Shown: positions 32,963-42,660, numbered from the stretch's first letter. The stretch is DNA of 64,000 bases from an uncultured Duncaniella sp. (GCA_958352885.1 CATWQI010000005.1:1-64000), one strand, 5' to 3'. Translations and numbers: made by a program. The notes: generated by a model not told the origin, from the sequence alone.

Positions 32963-34189
32963 CTATAATTCAAGACAATTATCAAGAGCCTCAGTAATAG
33001 CCTTTCGGTCAAGGTGCTGACCAATGAAAACTATCTTAATCATCCGGTCTCCGTAATTCTCATCCCAATCGCGGAGTATGCTCGGATCTTGTGCAACAAG
33101 TTCCTTGAACTCATCCTCGGGTGCTGTTGCAAACCACATTCCAGCTTCCCGTAGTTGTTTTTGTTTGCCCGCTGATTCAAATAGGTATGACATGTCTGGA
33201 TTGGTGCTAAAGTAGCATATACCTTTTGACCGGATTATTCCGGCTGGCCAATTGCGAGCTGCAAGATAGTCGAATTTATTAAGGTCAAAACCTTGGCGGC
33301 GGAAATATACAAATGTGTTGATGCCATATTCTTCAGCCTCGCCTTCATCATGATGGTGATGATGGTGGTGGCAGCCACAAGTGCATTTTTCATCGTGTTC
33401 GTGATGGTGTCCGTGATGTTCATGATGGTGACTATGCTCCTCTTCATGTCGGATTTCATCAATTGATTTTTCTATTTGCTGTACCCATGCGGCAGATGTG
33501 GCAACCTCATCAAATTTGAATAAGTTAGTGTTTATTAAGCGGGTAATGTCAACATCCGCATAGTCACACTCTATAATCTCTGCCTTCGGCTGTAGGGCCT
33601 TGATTATAGCCTTTATGCGTTCGCGTTCCTCTTGTGTGACTTCCGATGATTTGTTAAGGAGTATTATATTACAGAATTCAATCTGCTGAATGATAAGATT
33701 CTCTATGTCCTCGTCGTTAAGATTCTCCTTAGTTAGATTGTCACCACAAGCAAACTCATCCTGGAGGCGTAAAGCATCCACAACAGTGACGATACAGTCA
33801 AGTTTGGGTACGCCACTCTTGACGTAGCCTTCTCCTAATTGTGGTATTGAGCAGATAGTCTGGGCAATAGGTGCCGGCTCGCATATTCCGCTCGCCTCGA
33901 TTACAATGTAATCAAACTTGCCCATAGCCATTATATCCTCAATCTGCTTTACAAGATCCATTTTAAGGGTACAACAGATGCACCCGTTTTGCAATGCTAC
34001 GAGTGATTCGTCCTTTGTGTCCACAACTCCTCCTCGCTGAATTAAATCAGCATCGATGTTTACCTCACCGATGTCATTTACTATTACTGCGAAACGTATG
34101 CCTCGCTCATTAGAAAGTATATGGTTTACGAGAGTTGTCTTTCCACTGCCAAGATAGCCGGTCAGAAGAAGTATAGGAGTGATGTTCAT
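32963..34189 (-). CDS. CobW/ZNG-type metallochaperone GTPase with His-rich loop
   Basis: G3E GTPase with Walker A TGYLGSGKT (10-18), the CxCC metal motif GCICCTL (about 70-76) and a C-terminal CobW_C domain. Between the two domains (about residues 240-290) is a dense His/Glu segment with blocks such as HSHHHEHHGHHHEHDE and CTCGCHHHHHHH, which suits zinc or other divalent metal binding. Related proteins deliver Zn or Co to client enzymes. It lies 14 bases downstream of folB, and folate-pathway enzymes are known zinc-dependent clients in some bacteria. No Zur-like site was evident. Confidence 0.88.
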   Translation of the reverse strand: MNITPILLLTGYLGSGKTTLVNHILSNERGIRFAVIVNDIGEVNIDADLIQRGGVVDTKDESLVALQNGCICCTLKMDLVKQIEDIMAMGKFDYIVIEASGICEPAPIAQTICSIPQLGEGYVKSGVPKLDCIVTVVDALRLQDEFACGDNLTKENLNDEDIENLIIQQIEFCNIILLNKSSEVTQEERERIKAIIKALQPKAEIIECDYADVDITRLINTNLFKFDEVATSAAWVQQIEKSIDEIRHEEEHSHHHEHHGHHHEHDEKCTCGCHHHHHHHDEGEAEEYGINTFVYFRRQGFDLNKFDYLAARNWPAGIIRSKGICYFSTNPDMSYLFESAGKQKQLREAGMWFATAPEDEFKELVAQDPSILRDWDENYGDRMIKIVFIGQHLDRKAITEALDNCLEL

Positions 34190-34203
34190 GAACGTTATAC
34201 TGA

Positions 34204-34557
34204 TTAGAAGTTAATTTTTACTGTGACATCCTGCATTTCAGCTTGGATTGGAGGGTTTAGTTTGGCAACTCTGATGGAGCCGCCGGTTACAGATGGGTAA
34301 CGATTAATGATTGCAGAATGTAATCGAAAAGCCACATGCTCAAGTAGCTTTGACGGGGAAGCCATCACTTCCTGAATCAAATCCACCACCTCGGCATAAT
34401 TAATTGTCTCATTGAGGTCATCGTTCTGCATAGCGGAGTCAATGGGGTATTGTAGATGCACCGTCACCTCAAACTTATTCCCGAGTTCACGCTCCTGCTC
34501 AAACACCCCATGTCGAGCAAAAAGTTTCAGCCTGTTTATTTCAATTGTTCCAACCAT
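34204..34557 (-). CDS. folB: Dihydroneopterin aldolase
   Basis: Converts dihydroneopterin to hydroxymethyl-dihydropterin in folate synthesis. The 117-residue T-fold protein has FARHGVFEQERELGNKFEVTV with the conserved Glu, INYAEVVDLIQ, LLEHVAFRL and the C-terminal VTVKINF. It lies 12 bases from the glycosyltransferase gene upstream and 14 bases from the CobW gene downstream. Confidence 0.92.
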   Translation of the reverse strand: MVGTIEINRLKLFARHGVFEQERELGNKFEVTVHLQYPIDSAMQNDDLNETINYAEVVDLIQEVMASPSKLLEHVAFRLHSAIINRYPSVTGGSIRVAKLNPPIQAEMQDVTVKINF

Positions 34558-34569
34558 TGTAATATCAGT

Positions 34570-35748
34570 TTATCCCCATGTCAGGTTATTGCCTCGTTTG
34601 AAATATCCTTTTATTCTGTAATATAAATTAAAGATGGGATGATAACACATCAACCATGGGAATGTCAGTAAAAGAGGTCTTGAGCCTATTGCGATTGAAG
34701 TCTTACGCCATGCAATCATTAATATACACCAAAGGATGATAAGCAGCAGACACGATGATATCATCGGAATTAATGAGGGCAGCCCTATGAGTGATACGGC
34801 TATAGTTGTACCTATCGATATCCACCAGCACCATGAAAAACTACTGAAAAGTAACCTTGCAAGTGTCTTGAGTTTCTTTGCAGTATAGTCATATCGTAAT
34901 TTATTGTGTTTGAAGGATGCAACCGGATTCTGTTCCATAACTTCCACTATTGAGGCTGTGGAAAGTTCAGTAGCTGTGTTATGCCTGTTGACAACTTCGC
35001 TTATAAATACATCATCATCACCATACTTTAGATGAAGTGATTTAGAGAATCCCTTGTTCTTGAAAAACACACTTCGCCGATAGGCAAGATTATGGCAATT
35101 CCCTCGATAAGGACGTCCGGCAATTGCCCATGAGAGGTATTCAATCGCTGTCCATACAGTGTCGAATGAGTGGTGACGTTTTATTGAGCTTGAAGCATTG
35201 TCAGTAGCGACCGGAGTCGCATATCCGATGACGACCTCTTTGCCGTCAGCAAAATGACGCATCATTGACTTCATCCATGTGGGGGAGGATATTCTGCATT
35301 TACCGGTAGTGAGGAGTATTGTTTCGTAACGAGCAGCCTTTATGCCGAGAGTGATGGCCAGCTTCTTCCTTGACAGTGAGCGGGAATCCATCGGGGTAAA
35401 TGTCATGTACAGATTCGAATAGTGTTGTTCAAGACGACCTATCACATCCTTAGTCGAGCCGATACCGCCATCGTTTATTACTATGACTTCCATCATAGAC
35501 GGATAATCCTGGTCCAGAATCTGAGGCAGGAGAACTTCCAGATTTTGAGCGTCATCTTCTGAATATACTATTACAGAGACATTAGGATAAGAGTCCGATG
35601 TCTCCGGTAGTGTCACATTGTTGTCCTCTGCCATTTTTTTTCTGACGGATGTCACGTAGTGGCGAAACCCGAATGTAAGGTAAAGGAAGCAAAAAGCAAG
35701 TATGGAATAAAGTGTTATGATAGTGGTGGTTAACTCAATCTCAAACAT
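34570..35748 (-). CDS. Membrane glycosyltransferase family 2
   Basis: An N-terminal transmembrane helix (about 10-28) precedes a GT-A domain: NVSVIVYSEDDAQNLEVLLPQIL, VIVINDGG (the DxD-type region) and KYGDDDVFISEVV. Two or three C-terminal helices (about 305-365) follow. The likely role is sugar transfer for lipid-linked or surface glycan. A -7-like TAACTTTG on the minus strand at 35768-35775, 20 bases upstream, may give it its own promoter besides read-through from the M16 gene. Confidence 0.85.
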   Translation of the reverse strand: MFEIELTTTIITLYSILAFCFLYLTFGFRHYVTSVRKKMAEDNNVTLPETSDSYPNVSVIVYSEDDAQNLEVLLPQILDQDYPSMMEVIVINDGGIGSTKDVIGRLEQHYSNLYMTFTPMDSRSLSRKKLAITLGIKAARYETILLTTGKCRISSPTWMKSMMRHFADGKEVVIGYATPVATDNASSSIKRHHSFDTVWTAIEYLSWAIAGRPYRGNCHNLAYRRSVFFKNKGFSKSLHLKYGDDDVFISEVVNRHNTATELSTASIVEVMEQNPVASFKHNKLRYDYTAKKLKTLARLLFSSFSWCWWISIGTTIAVSLIGLPSLIPMISSCLLLIILWCILMIAWRKTSIAIGSRPLLLTFPWLMCYHPIFNLYYRIKGYFKRGNNLTWG

Positions 35749-35842
35749 AATTTAGCGAATTTGAACACAAAGTTACAAATTTGTAGGCAAAAAAGCACCA
35801 AATAAGATGGCGCTTTTTTAACATCTTCAGCAAGCTTTTAGT

Positions 35843-37132
35843 TTATTTCGCTCCTGCAATAGCTGTGCATAAATAAGAGGTGTCGAAATATTTCCGAGCC
35901 ATATCCGCGAGCATTTCCGCTGAAAGATTCTGAGCTGTGCGTTGCTGTTGGTTATAATAATCAGGAGGAGTCCCTGCGATTATTCCTGTCTGATGTAAAT
36001 CCATAATGGTAAATGGTGTGTCAAGAACGGCTGCCAAATTTGACATTTGGAATCTGCGAAGACGGTTGATTTCATCATCGGAATAGCTGGATGGATCCTT
36101 TAGGCGCTCGATTTCTTTGTTGGTCTCGTCTATCACTTGTGAAACTTTCGAGCAATCGGTCTGTGTGTTGACGATTATAAAGCTGTTTTTTTCATAACCT
36201 AACAGAGATGATGATATGCCATAAGTGAGACCTTTGTCTTCTCGGATATTCATCATCAGGCGACTTCCAAAGTAGCCTCCGAACGCTGTAACTGCAGCTC
36301 TTAATGGCACATAATCTGAGTGGGTTCTTCCGATTGATGGAATCATCATACATATGGCATTCTGAAGGCTCCCTTGTCGTTCTACTATTTCAGTGCGGCT
36401 ATCATAACTATCTGGGAAGACTATCTGTTTAATGTCAAATTCAGCGGAGGTAGTTACATCAGCAAAGGTGCTGCTAATAAGATTCTCTATTTGAGATGAC
36501 AGTTTCCCGGCAATGAACACATGCATTTTTGTGGTGTCAAGTCGAGACGCATGATACGAGGTGAGATGCTCAGGCGTTATTTCTAATAGTTTTTCTGCCG
36601 TTTTTATCGCTGCCATCGGGCTGTCATCGCCATACATCATACGCCTCATGGTTTCTCCCGCCAGGAATGACACCTTCCCTCGGTCGACCTCTATCTTCGC
36701 TGCTTGGCGTTTAAGGATTGCGGATACGGCATCAGGGTGGAAAGAAGGTTCAAAAATCATTTCAACCACTTGAGGAAGAACATCCGCAAGGCGGTTATTC
36801 AGACTGTATAGTGAAACTATTGAGTAGTGAGTCGAAACTGAACATCCTATCCAAGCTCCATTGTATTCGAACAGATTCGCAATCTGTTCACCCGTATGGT
36901 GTTTTGTACCCTCTTGCAATGAAGTCATGGCAATAGAACCTAACATTGTCTGGGGGGATTCGTATTCTCCTCCAGGTATTGCAATGGTTATACGGCATAC
37001 GTCATTGTCTCCGCCATTGATTATATGTAGCGTAATTCCGTTGGGTAATCTTGTTTGGGTTGCTGAGGGGAGGGCAAGCTCTCTGAAGTCTTTGACTTCA
37101 GGGGCAATTTTGCGATTAAGGTTTGATTCCAT
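35843..37132 (-). CDS. M16 peptidase-family protein, probably non-catalytic
   Basis: Pitrilysin-fold protein of 429 residues with both M16 half-domains (IAIPGGEYESP, GTKHHTGEQIANLFE, YFGSRLMMNIREDKGLTYGISS). The zinc motif HxxEH is absent: the equivalent stretch reads SIAMTSLQEGT. It therefore resembles the inactive partner subunit of two-protein M16 complexes. An active partner is not adjacent. Its start overlaps the NlpC/P60 stop at 37132, so the two are probably translated together. No signal peptide is seen. Confidence 0.82.
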   Translation of the reverse strand: MESNLNRKIAPEVKDFRELALPSATQTRLPNGITLHIINGGDNDVCRITIAIPGGEYESPQTMLGSIAMTSLQEGTKHHTGEQIANLFEYNGAWIGCSVSTHYSIVSLYSLNNRLADVLPQVVEMIFEPSFHPDAVSAILKRQAAKIEVDRGKVSFLAGETMRRMMYGDDSPMAAIKTAEKLLEITPEHLTSYHASRLDTTKMHVFIAGKLSSQIENLISSTFADVTTSAEFDIKQIVFPDSYDSRTEIVERQGSLQNAICMMIPSIGRTHSDYVPLRAAVTAFGGYFGSRLMMNIREDKGLTYGISSSLLGYEKNSFIIVNTQTDCSKVSQVIDETNKEIERLKDPSSYSDDEINRLRRFQMSNLAAVLDTPFTIMDLHQTGIIAGTPPDYYNQQQRTAQNLSAEMLADMARKYFDTSYLCTAIAGAK

Positions 37133-38022
37133 TATTTGTTGTAAATAGAGTCAAGTTTCTGCTCTATGATTGAATTCAGTACGCTTGTGCGTGCATCTTC
37201 GGTTGATACTTCTTTAGCAACTAAGGCCGAGTCTGCAGGGGTTATTGTCGCTATTATCTTTGGTGTGATAGTTTCAGGAACAGCGCCTGAAACTCCATGA
37301 TTATTACTATTGACCGTAGTGTTATTGGTGCTGCCGGTATTTTTCTGTGATTGGGAAGATGATAGAAGATAGTCGTCAAGAGATATTGACGGAATCTCCT
37401 TGTTTGTGACAGTTGGAGAGGCAGCTGCGCCTGAATTTGTATTTCCTTTACCGGATGAGAGCATTGCATGATACTGTTCCACTCTTCCGGACCCGGCGAA
37501 TGTTCGTACATAATAATCAGCATTTATGTCGCTGACGATAACACCTTTTGACGTTGATGAATGAATCATGCGATTGTCACCGATGAAAATGCCTACATGT
37601 GAAACGGTTTTACCCCCGCTTGTGGCAAAAAACAGAAGGTCACCAGGTGTCAGGTTGTTCTTTGGTACAGGGGTGCAGTAATCAGATTGGGCTTTTGAAT
37701 TGCGTGGCATTTTAATGGATAAGGCTGAGCGGTAGACGTTCATAACCAGACCGGAGCAATCAACACCGGATTTATCTTCTCCGCCGTATTTATATGGAGT
37801 GCCGAGCCATCTGCTCGCTTCTTGTAGCAGTGCTTGTGACTGTGGGGCAATGTCAGCCGGAATTGAGATTGATTGGTTCTCCGAGATAGTATTGCCGCCG
37901 GATTTCACAACTGTACTTTTTTTGATAACAGTAGCGGTGTTGCGTGATGTGCCGCACGATGTTAGTATTGCCGTAGCAAAGAGCGGGACAAGAATATATA
38001 TTATGTTTAACGTCTTTCGCAT
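37132..38022 (-). CDS. NlpC/P60 lipoprotein (C40 peptidoglycan endopeptidase)
   Basis: The lipoprotein signal ends LTSC (Cys about residue 23). The NlpC/P60 domain (about 65-185) has the catalytic Cys in VDCSGLVMNVY, His in VSHVGIFIGDNRMIHSS, and the polar third residue nearby. It cuts peptide stems in murein. A Ser/Asn/Thr-rich low-complexity tail follows. A TAATTTTG box ends only seven bases before the ATG, with no well-spaced -33 element seen. It is the first gene of a six-gene minus-strand run. Confidence 0.88.
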   Translation of the reverse strand: MRKTLNIIYILVPLFATAILTSCGTSRNTATVIKKSTVVKSGGNTISENQSISIPADIAPQSQALLQEASRWLGTPYKYGGEDKSGVDCSGLVMNVYRSALSIKMPRNSKAQSDYCTPVPKNNLTPGDLLFFATSGGKTVSHVGIFIGDNRMIHSSTSKGVIVSDINADYYVRTFAGSGRVEQYHAMLSSGKGNTNSGAAASPTVTNKEIPSISLDDYLLSSSQSQKNTGSTNNTTVNSNNHGVSGAVPETITPKIIATITPADSALVAKEVSTEDARTSVLNSIIEQKLDSIYNK

Positions 38023-38299
38023 AATATGGCAAAATTACAAATAATTTGTTGGAATTTTGTCATGTCAATGTCAGTTTTATTTGCATGATAAAAAGTTTGA
38101 TTTCAAGTAGGCTGGTAAATATATCTTAAATAGACCGGATTCCTCTTAAAATTGTTTAAAGTTGCTGATTTTGGATGGGAATAGTTGTAACATTGCATGA
38201 AATTTGCAGTCTAATGAATAAATCCAATCATTATGGATATGGTGATCCTACAATTAATGAACAATTCAATCACACAACAAATATTTAAGTATTAGAACA

Positions 38300-39835
38300 A
38301 TGAAATTATCCGGCAAAATCATTCTGTTAGCAGGCAGCTCGGCTATTATTGGGGCAGCCGGTTCTGCTGTCGCTATGAAACAGATTCTGTTTCCTGAAGG
38401 CTATGTTCAAACTGTCTACGATAATCAGGATAAAGTGAACAGAGGCTTATTTACAGTGTCTCAAACCCCGTCACAGACGACCGATTTTACCACAGCTGCT
38501 GAAAGCACCATAAATGGAGTTGTATCAATAAAAAGCTATGCCACTCCGAGAGGGTATTCACAAGGCAGTGATGGCGGATTTTTTAGTGACCCATTTTTCG
38601 AATATTTTTTCGGAAGCCCCGGCAGTAATCAGCGCCGCCAGCAACCGCAACAACAGCCTAAACAGCAGCAACTGGGACTTGGCTCCGGTGTAATTATTAG
38701 CTCAGATGGATATATAGTTACAAATAATCACGTTATTGATGAGGCCGAAAAACTTGAAGTTACTCTCAATGACAACCGAACATTTGACGCAACAGTCGTC
38801 GGTTCTGACTCAACCACGGATTTGGCACTTATAAAGATCGACGCCACAGACCTTCCTGTAATTCCTATGGGCGATAGTGATGCGTTGAAAGTAGGAGAGT
38901 GGGTTCTTGCTGTCGGCAATCCTTTCGGCTTCACATCTACAGTGACTACCGGTATAGTTTCTGCAAAGGCCCGTAGTATCGGAGCTTCAACACATTCTCG
39001 ACCTATGGGGATTGAGTCATACATTCAGACTGATGCTGCCGTTAATCCTGGCAACTCGGGCGGTGCGCTTGTAAACTTGAACGGCGAACTGATAGGCATA
39101 AATACGGCAATATACAGTCAGACCGGGAATTATGCCGGATACTCCTTTGCTATTCCAACCTCGATAGTTAAGAAAGTGGCAAGTGATATTCGTCAGTTCG
39201 GAACTGTACAGCGAGCCATTCTTGGAGTTGGAATCTCGGATTTGTCCACTGCCATAGCGAAGGAGAAGGGCATAACAGCTGTGACCAAGGGTGTTTATGT
39301 CGGTTCTGTGAATGATCGCTCCTCAGCTAAGGAGGCGGGAATCCAAGAAGGGGACGTAATAATCAAGGTAAATGATGTGGCTACCGACAATGTGGCACAG
39401 CTTCAGGAGCAAGTTGCGCAGCATCGTCCAGGAGACAAGGTTAAGGTCTCTTATGTGCGAGACAATAAGATTTACACTGTAGATGTCAAGCTTTTGAATA
39501 CTCAAGGGAATGTAAATATGGTAAAGAACTCAGATTTCACAGACCTCGGGTGCGCATTTAAAAAAGTTGACGAGTCAGTACTCCGCCAACTCAACATCAG
39601 CAACGGAGTCAAAGTTGTAGATCTTAAAAATGGCAAATTTCGTGAAGCCGGAGTACGTGAAGGATTTATAATATATTCAATCAACGATAACCGAGTGTCA
39701 TCGCAAGAGGACGTTGAGAAAATATATAAATCAATCATGAAGGGTGATGGCGATGAGAAGGTGATGATACTCCGAGGTCTTTATCCTTCAGGCAAACGCG
39801 GTATATATGCTGTCGACCTTAGCCAGTCAGAATAA
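38300..39835 (+). CDS. degP: HtrA/DegP-family serine protease
   Basis: Periplasmic quality-control protease and chaperone. A signal sequence is followed by a Gln-rich segment (about 110-130), then the trypsin-like domain with His in VTNNHVIDEAEK, Asp in STTDLALIKID and Ser in NPGNSGGALVN. Two PDZ domains follow (GVYVGSVNDRSSAKEAGIQ and FREAGVREGFIIYSIND). 511 residues is typical of the Do family. Two hairpins follow the stop. The 277-base upstream gap contains no gene; TAACATTG near 38191 is a weak promoter candidate. Confidence 0.95.
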   Translation: MKLSGKIILLAGSSAIIGAAGSAVAMKQILFPEGYVQTVYDNQDKVNRGLFTVSQTPSQTTDFTTAAESTINGVVSIKSYATPRGYSQGSDGGFFSDPFFEYFFGSPGSNQRRQQPQQQPKQQQLGLGSGVIISSDGYIVTNNHVIDEAEKLEVTLNDNRTFDATVVGSDSTTDLALIKIDATDLPVIPMGDSDALKVGEWVLAVGNPFGFTSTVTTGIVSAKARSIGASTHSRPMGIESYIQTDAAVNPGNSGGALVNLNGELIGINTAIYSQTGNYAGYSFAIPTSIVKKVASDIRQFGTVQRAILGVGISDLSTAIAKEKGITAVTKGVYVGSVNDRSSAKEAGIQEGDVIIKVNDVATDNVAQLQEQVAQHRPGDKVKVSYVRDNKIYTVDVKLLNTQGNVNMVKNSDFTDLGCAFKKVDESVLRQLNISNGVKVVDLKNGKFREAGVREGFIIYSINDNRVSSQEDVEKIYKSIMKGDGDEKVMILRGLYPSGKRGIYAVDLSQSE

Positions 39836-39875
39836 ATCGAAAGAATTTAGATTAGTGATAAATTGGTATTGAAAA

Positions 39876-39906
39876 GAGGCTGTCTAACAAGTTTAGGCAG
39901 CCTCTC
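39876..39906 (+). terminator. degP terminator hairpin
   Basis: AGAGGCTGTCTA pairs with TAGGCAGCCTCT around ACAAGTT (12 bp, one wobble), followed by CTT. It ends degP transcription. Confidence 0.75.
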
Positions 39907-39930
39907 TTCATCATTCTGATAGCAAAAATA

Positions 39931-39957
39931 GAGACTGCCTAAAGTAGGCAGTCTCTT
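39931..39957 (-). terminator. ridA terminator hairpin
   Basis: A perfect 12-bp stem, AGAGACTGCCTA/TAGGCAGTCTCT, with an AAG loop, 18 bases from the ridA stop. Its arms resemble those of the neighbouring hairpin, so the two look like a duplicated unit. Confidence 0.75.
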
Positions 39958-39974
39958 CATGTGTGTAGTTCTGG

Positions 39975-40352
39975 TTAGTCCAATGTGGCTATAACTTCAA
40001 TTTCCACGAGCACTTTCTTTGGCAACTCACGGACAGCTACAGCGGAACGGGCTGGGAACGGCTCCGCAAAAGTTTGGGCATACACAGCGTTCATATCACC
40101 GAATAAGCTCATATCTGCAAGGAATACTGTAGTCTTGACCACTTTGTCAAGGCTTGCGCCTGAAGCTTCAAGTAGGGCCTTGACATTCGCAAGAGACTGT
40201 GCAGTCTGAGCTGTGATACCCTCCGGGATTTCACCGGTTGCAGGGTTTACAGGAATCTGACCGGAGCAGAAAAGGATATTTCCACATTTAATTGCCTGGC
40301 TATAGGGACCAATGGCTGCTGGTGCATTTGTTGTTGAGATTACTTCTTTCAT
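39975..40352 (-). CDS. RidA family enamine/imine deaminase
   Basis: 125-residue trimeric RidA/YjgF fold, with [29 protein letters not shown], the catalytic-pocket Arg in [12 protein letters not shown], and EIEVIATL at the C-terminus. It hydrolyses reactive 2-aminoacrylate produced by PLP enzymes. It is probably cytoplasmic and lies 30 bases downstream of the YihY gene. Confidence 0.94.
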   Translation of the reverse strand: MKEVISTTNAPAAIGPYSQAIKCGNILFCSGQIPVNPATGEIPEGITAQTAQSLANVKALLEASGASLDKVVKTTVFLADMSLFGDMNAVYAQTFAEPFPARSAVAVRELPKKVLVEIEVIATLD

Positions 40353-40382
40353 GATAGATAAATGAATTGAGATTGATTAATA

Positions 40383-41795
40383 TTATTGTGATTGTTCAGT
40401 CTGTGTTTGAATTCCATCCGGCAGAGAGATTGTAAGGTCGGACAGCATGGTGTTCTGATGAGTTGTCATTATCTCATGTGTGATTGAATCACAGATATCA
40501 TCAATTGATTTGAATGATACGTCAAATTCAGGGATAAATCCAGAGGCACCATGGGATGCAATTATCTTCAGGACATTCCCGACTGTGTAATATTCAATGC
40601 TTTTTGACGGTTGTAATGGCATGTCGTCTTCAATCTCCTGCATGTTGATCGGGATGATTCTGTCGATAAGTCCACAGTCAAGCAAAAAGGTTACTATGCC
40701 TTTTGTCAATTTGGGCGGAATGAGGCAGGCTTCTGATAGTTGCGCTATTGTCATGGCAGCCTGTTCTTTTTTGAATCGTTGAATTATTACAGTCATTACA
40801 GCTAAAGTTACTTTGCGTCTATAACTGGACGATATGGAATCAATCTGTTTTTCAAAACTGAATAAGAATATGTTCTGAGCGGAACTACATATTAAAGCTC
40901 CGGCAAGAGTAATTAGCCATGACAGCTGCATCCAGATTAGCATCAAAGGGAGGAATGAGAAGCTGCCATATATCGCATTGTATTTTGCCACATACAATTG
41001 ACCTGACAGGAAGAGCCATTGCAATATCTGGAATGATGTCCCCGCAATGGTTCCGGCTATGATTGCATTCTTGAAGCTTACTTTGGTGTTGGGTATGAGC
41101 AGGTAAGCGCCTGCAAAGAACAACCAGGCAAATATGTATGACACGCAATCAAGCATAACGGAGACAATAGGTGTCACTGCGTCAAATGGCAATAGCTTCT
41201 GTATGGTGTTTGACATGAATATTTGCAAGCCACCTGAACATATCATCAATATAGGCAGTATGATACATATGGCGAGATAATCGGTGACTTTTCTGAACAT
41301 TGAGCGTCCGGACGTAACTCCCCATATTTGGTTGAATGTCTCCTCGACGTTGCTAAGAAGTGATATTATAGTCCAAAGCAAGAACACGATACCGACACCG
41401 ACAAATATCCCTTCCGATGCCTGGGCAAGACAGGAGTCGACAAATGAAAATGCCATTTCAAGGGCCTTTGTCTGTGAAGGAAAGTAGCCATAAAGCTGCT
41501 TTACGAGAAAATTCTGAAACCCAAAACCTCTGCCGATAGCAAAGAGCAGGGCAAGTGCCGGAACCACTGCTAATAATGTGCGATAGGTCATAGCGCATGC
41601 TTTCGATTGCAGATCTGAACTCATAAACGTTCGGATGGTGAGGTTGGCTGTTTTGACAATATTTACTTTTATAGAGCCGCGCCGGTCCTCCCAAACACCG
41701 CTACTGCAATATTGCCATATTCCCATGATACGACTGTAGAGTCGCTGCCATTTGCTTGGCTGGGCTTTTTTTTGATGTGTGTGTTCTTGCTTCAT
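40383..41795 (-). CDS. YihY/BrkB family membrane protein
   Basis: Inner-membrane protein with about six hydrophobic segments in the first 300 residues (the family core has LLSNVEETFNQIWGV, the conserved signature) and a C-terminal cytosolic part resembling a winged helix (AAMTIAQLSEACLIPPKLTKGIVTFLLDCGLID). Once called ribonuclease BN; the true function is unknown. 470 residues, longer than the E. coli protein because of the C-terminal domain. Confidence 0.87.
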   Translation of the reverse strand: MKQEHTHQKKAQPSKWQRLYSRIMGIWQYCSSGVWEDRRGSIKVNIVKTANLTIRTFMSSDLQSKACAMTYRTLLAVVPALALLFAIGRGFGFQNFLVKQLYGYFPSQTKALEMAFSFVDSCLAQASEGIFVGVGIVFLLWTIISLLSNVEETFNQIWGVTSGRSMFRKVTDYLAICIILPILMICSGGLQIFMSNTIQKLLPFDAVTPIVSVMLDCVSYIFAWLFFAGAYLLIPNTKVSFKNAIIAGTIAGTSFQILQWLFLSGQLYVAKYNAIYGSFSFLPLMLIWMQLSWLITLAGALICSSAQNIFLFSFEKQIDSISSSYRRKVTLAVMTVIIQRFKKEQAAMTIAQLSEACLIPPKLTKGIVTFLLDCGLIDRIIPINMQEIEDDMPLQPSKSIEYYTVGNVLKIIASHGASGFIPEFDVSFKSIDDICDSITHEIMTTHQNTMLSDLTISLPDGIQTQTEQSQ

Positions 41796-41805
41796 AATAT
41801 CGGGG

Positions 41806-42660
41806 CTATTTTATACTGTCCTTGACTACATATGTACGTGCTGCCTGCGATCTCGCTATATCAAGAGCACGTGTCAGCCGTTCTTTCTCAAGCGAGGCAA
41901 GTTTGAATTTCCTGATTGTTATGGCGTATTCATACAATGTCGCAATCTCCTCAGCTTCTTTAGAGGTCAATGGGCGAGAATAGGTGCCGGTTCCATTGAA
42001 GGTGAGTGTTATTGGCGAATCCACATTTTCATAAATAAACTTGCCAATAGTGTCGCATTCTATTCCCATAAATGTTATTATTTCTGATCCCATGGAGCGG
42101 TCATTGCGTTCCCCGTCGTGGTTGACAGTCGCTGACCTGGCTTCCTTGCCATTCGCTGAGACTGTGACTGAGGTGCTTTTTATCGGCTTTGCGTTAAGCG
42201 ATGACATTATATAGAAATCTCCATCAGGAGTCATTCTCGCTTGAATCCCGGTTGAGCCTGTAAATGATGTGGGATTCACGCTTTTGGTGACATAATATCC
42301 TTCAATAGGATTATTTACAAACTTGATGCCATGTTGCAGGGAATCTCCCAATGCTTCAAGAACTGCTGTAATTGAATCGGCGGTTTCAAGCCTTCGGATA
42401 GTCTGGCCCTCAATTGCGAGAGTTGATAGATGGAGGGCTTCCTTTCTTATGTCAAATTCCCGCGGATATGCATTCTTGATTGAGTCAATCAGCAGGAGAG
42501 ATGTTTCATAATCTTTATTCTCATACGCGGAACGTGCTTCGCTGAGAAGTGCCTGAGCCTTTTGGGTGTCTCCATTCCCGCATGAATTCAGCATTATAGG
42601 AGTGGACATCAGTAGCGCCATCCCGATATGTTTGAGGTGCTTAGTTGCTGCGTTGTACAT
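41806..42660 (-). CDS. Hypothetical lipoprotein
   Basis: The signal sequence ends LNSC (Cys about residue 27), then GNGDTQ. The mature part starts with a TPR-like helix pair (KAQALLSEARSAYENKDYETSLLLIDSIK) and continues into a beta-rich region and a final coiled helix. I do not recognise a family. The ATG at 42660 lies inside the end of relA (20-base overlap); an internal Met would lose the basic signal-peptide start, so 42660 is preferred. Confidence 0.7.
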   Translation of the reverse strand: MYNAATKHLKHIGMALLMSTPIMLNSCGNGDTQKAQALLSEARSAYENKDYETSLLLIDSIKNAYPREFDIRKEALHLSTLAIEGQTIRRLETADSITAVLEALGDSLQHGIKFVNNPIEGYYVTKSVNPTSFTGSTGIQARMTPDGDFYIMSSLNAKPIKSTSVTVSANGKEARSATVNHDGERNDRSMGSEIITFMGIECDTIGKFIYENVDSPITLTFNGTGTYSRPLTSKEAEEIATLYEYAITIRKFKLASLEKERLTRALDIARSQAARTYVVKDSIK

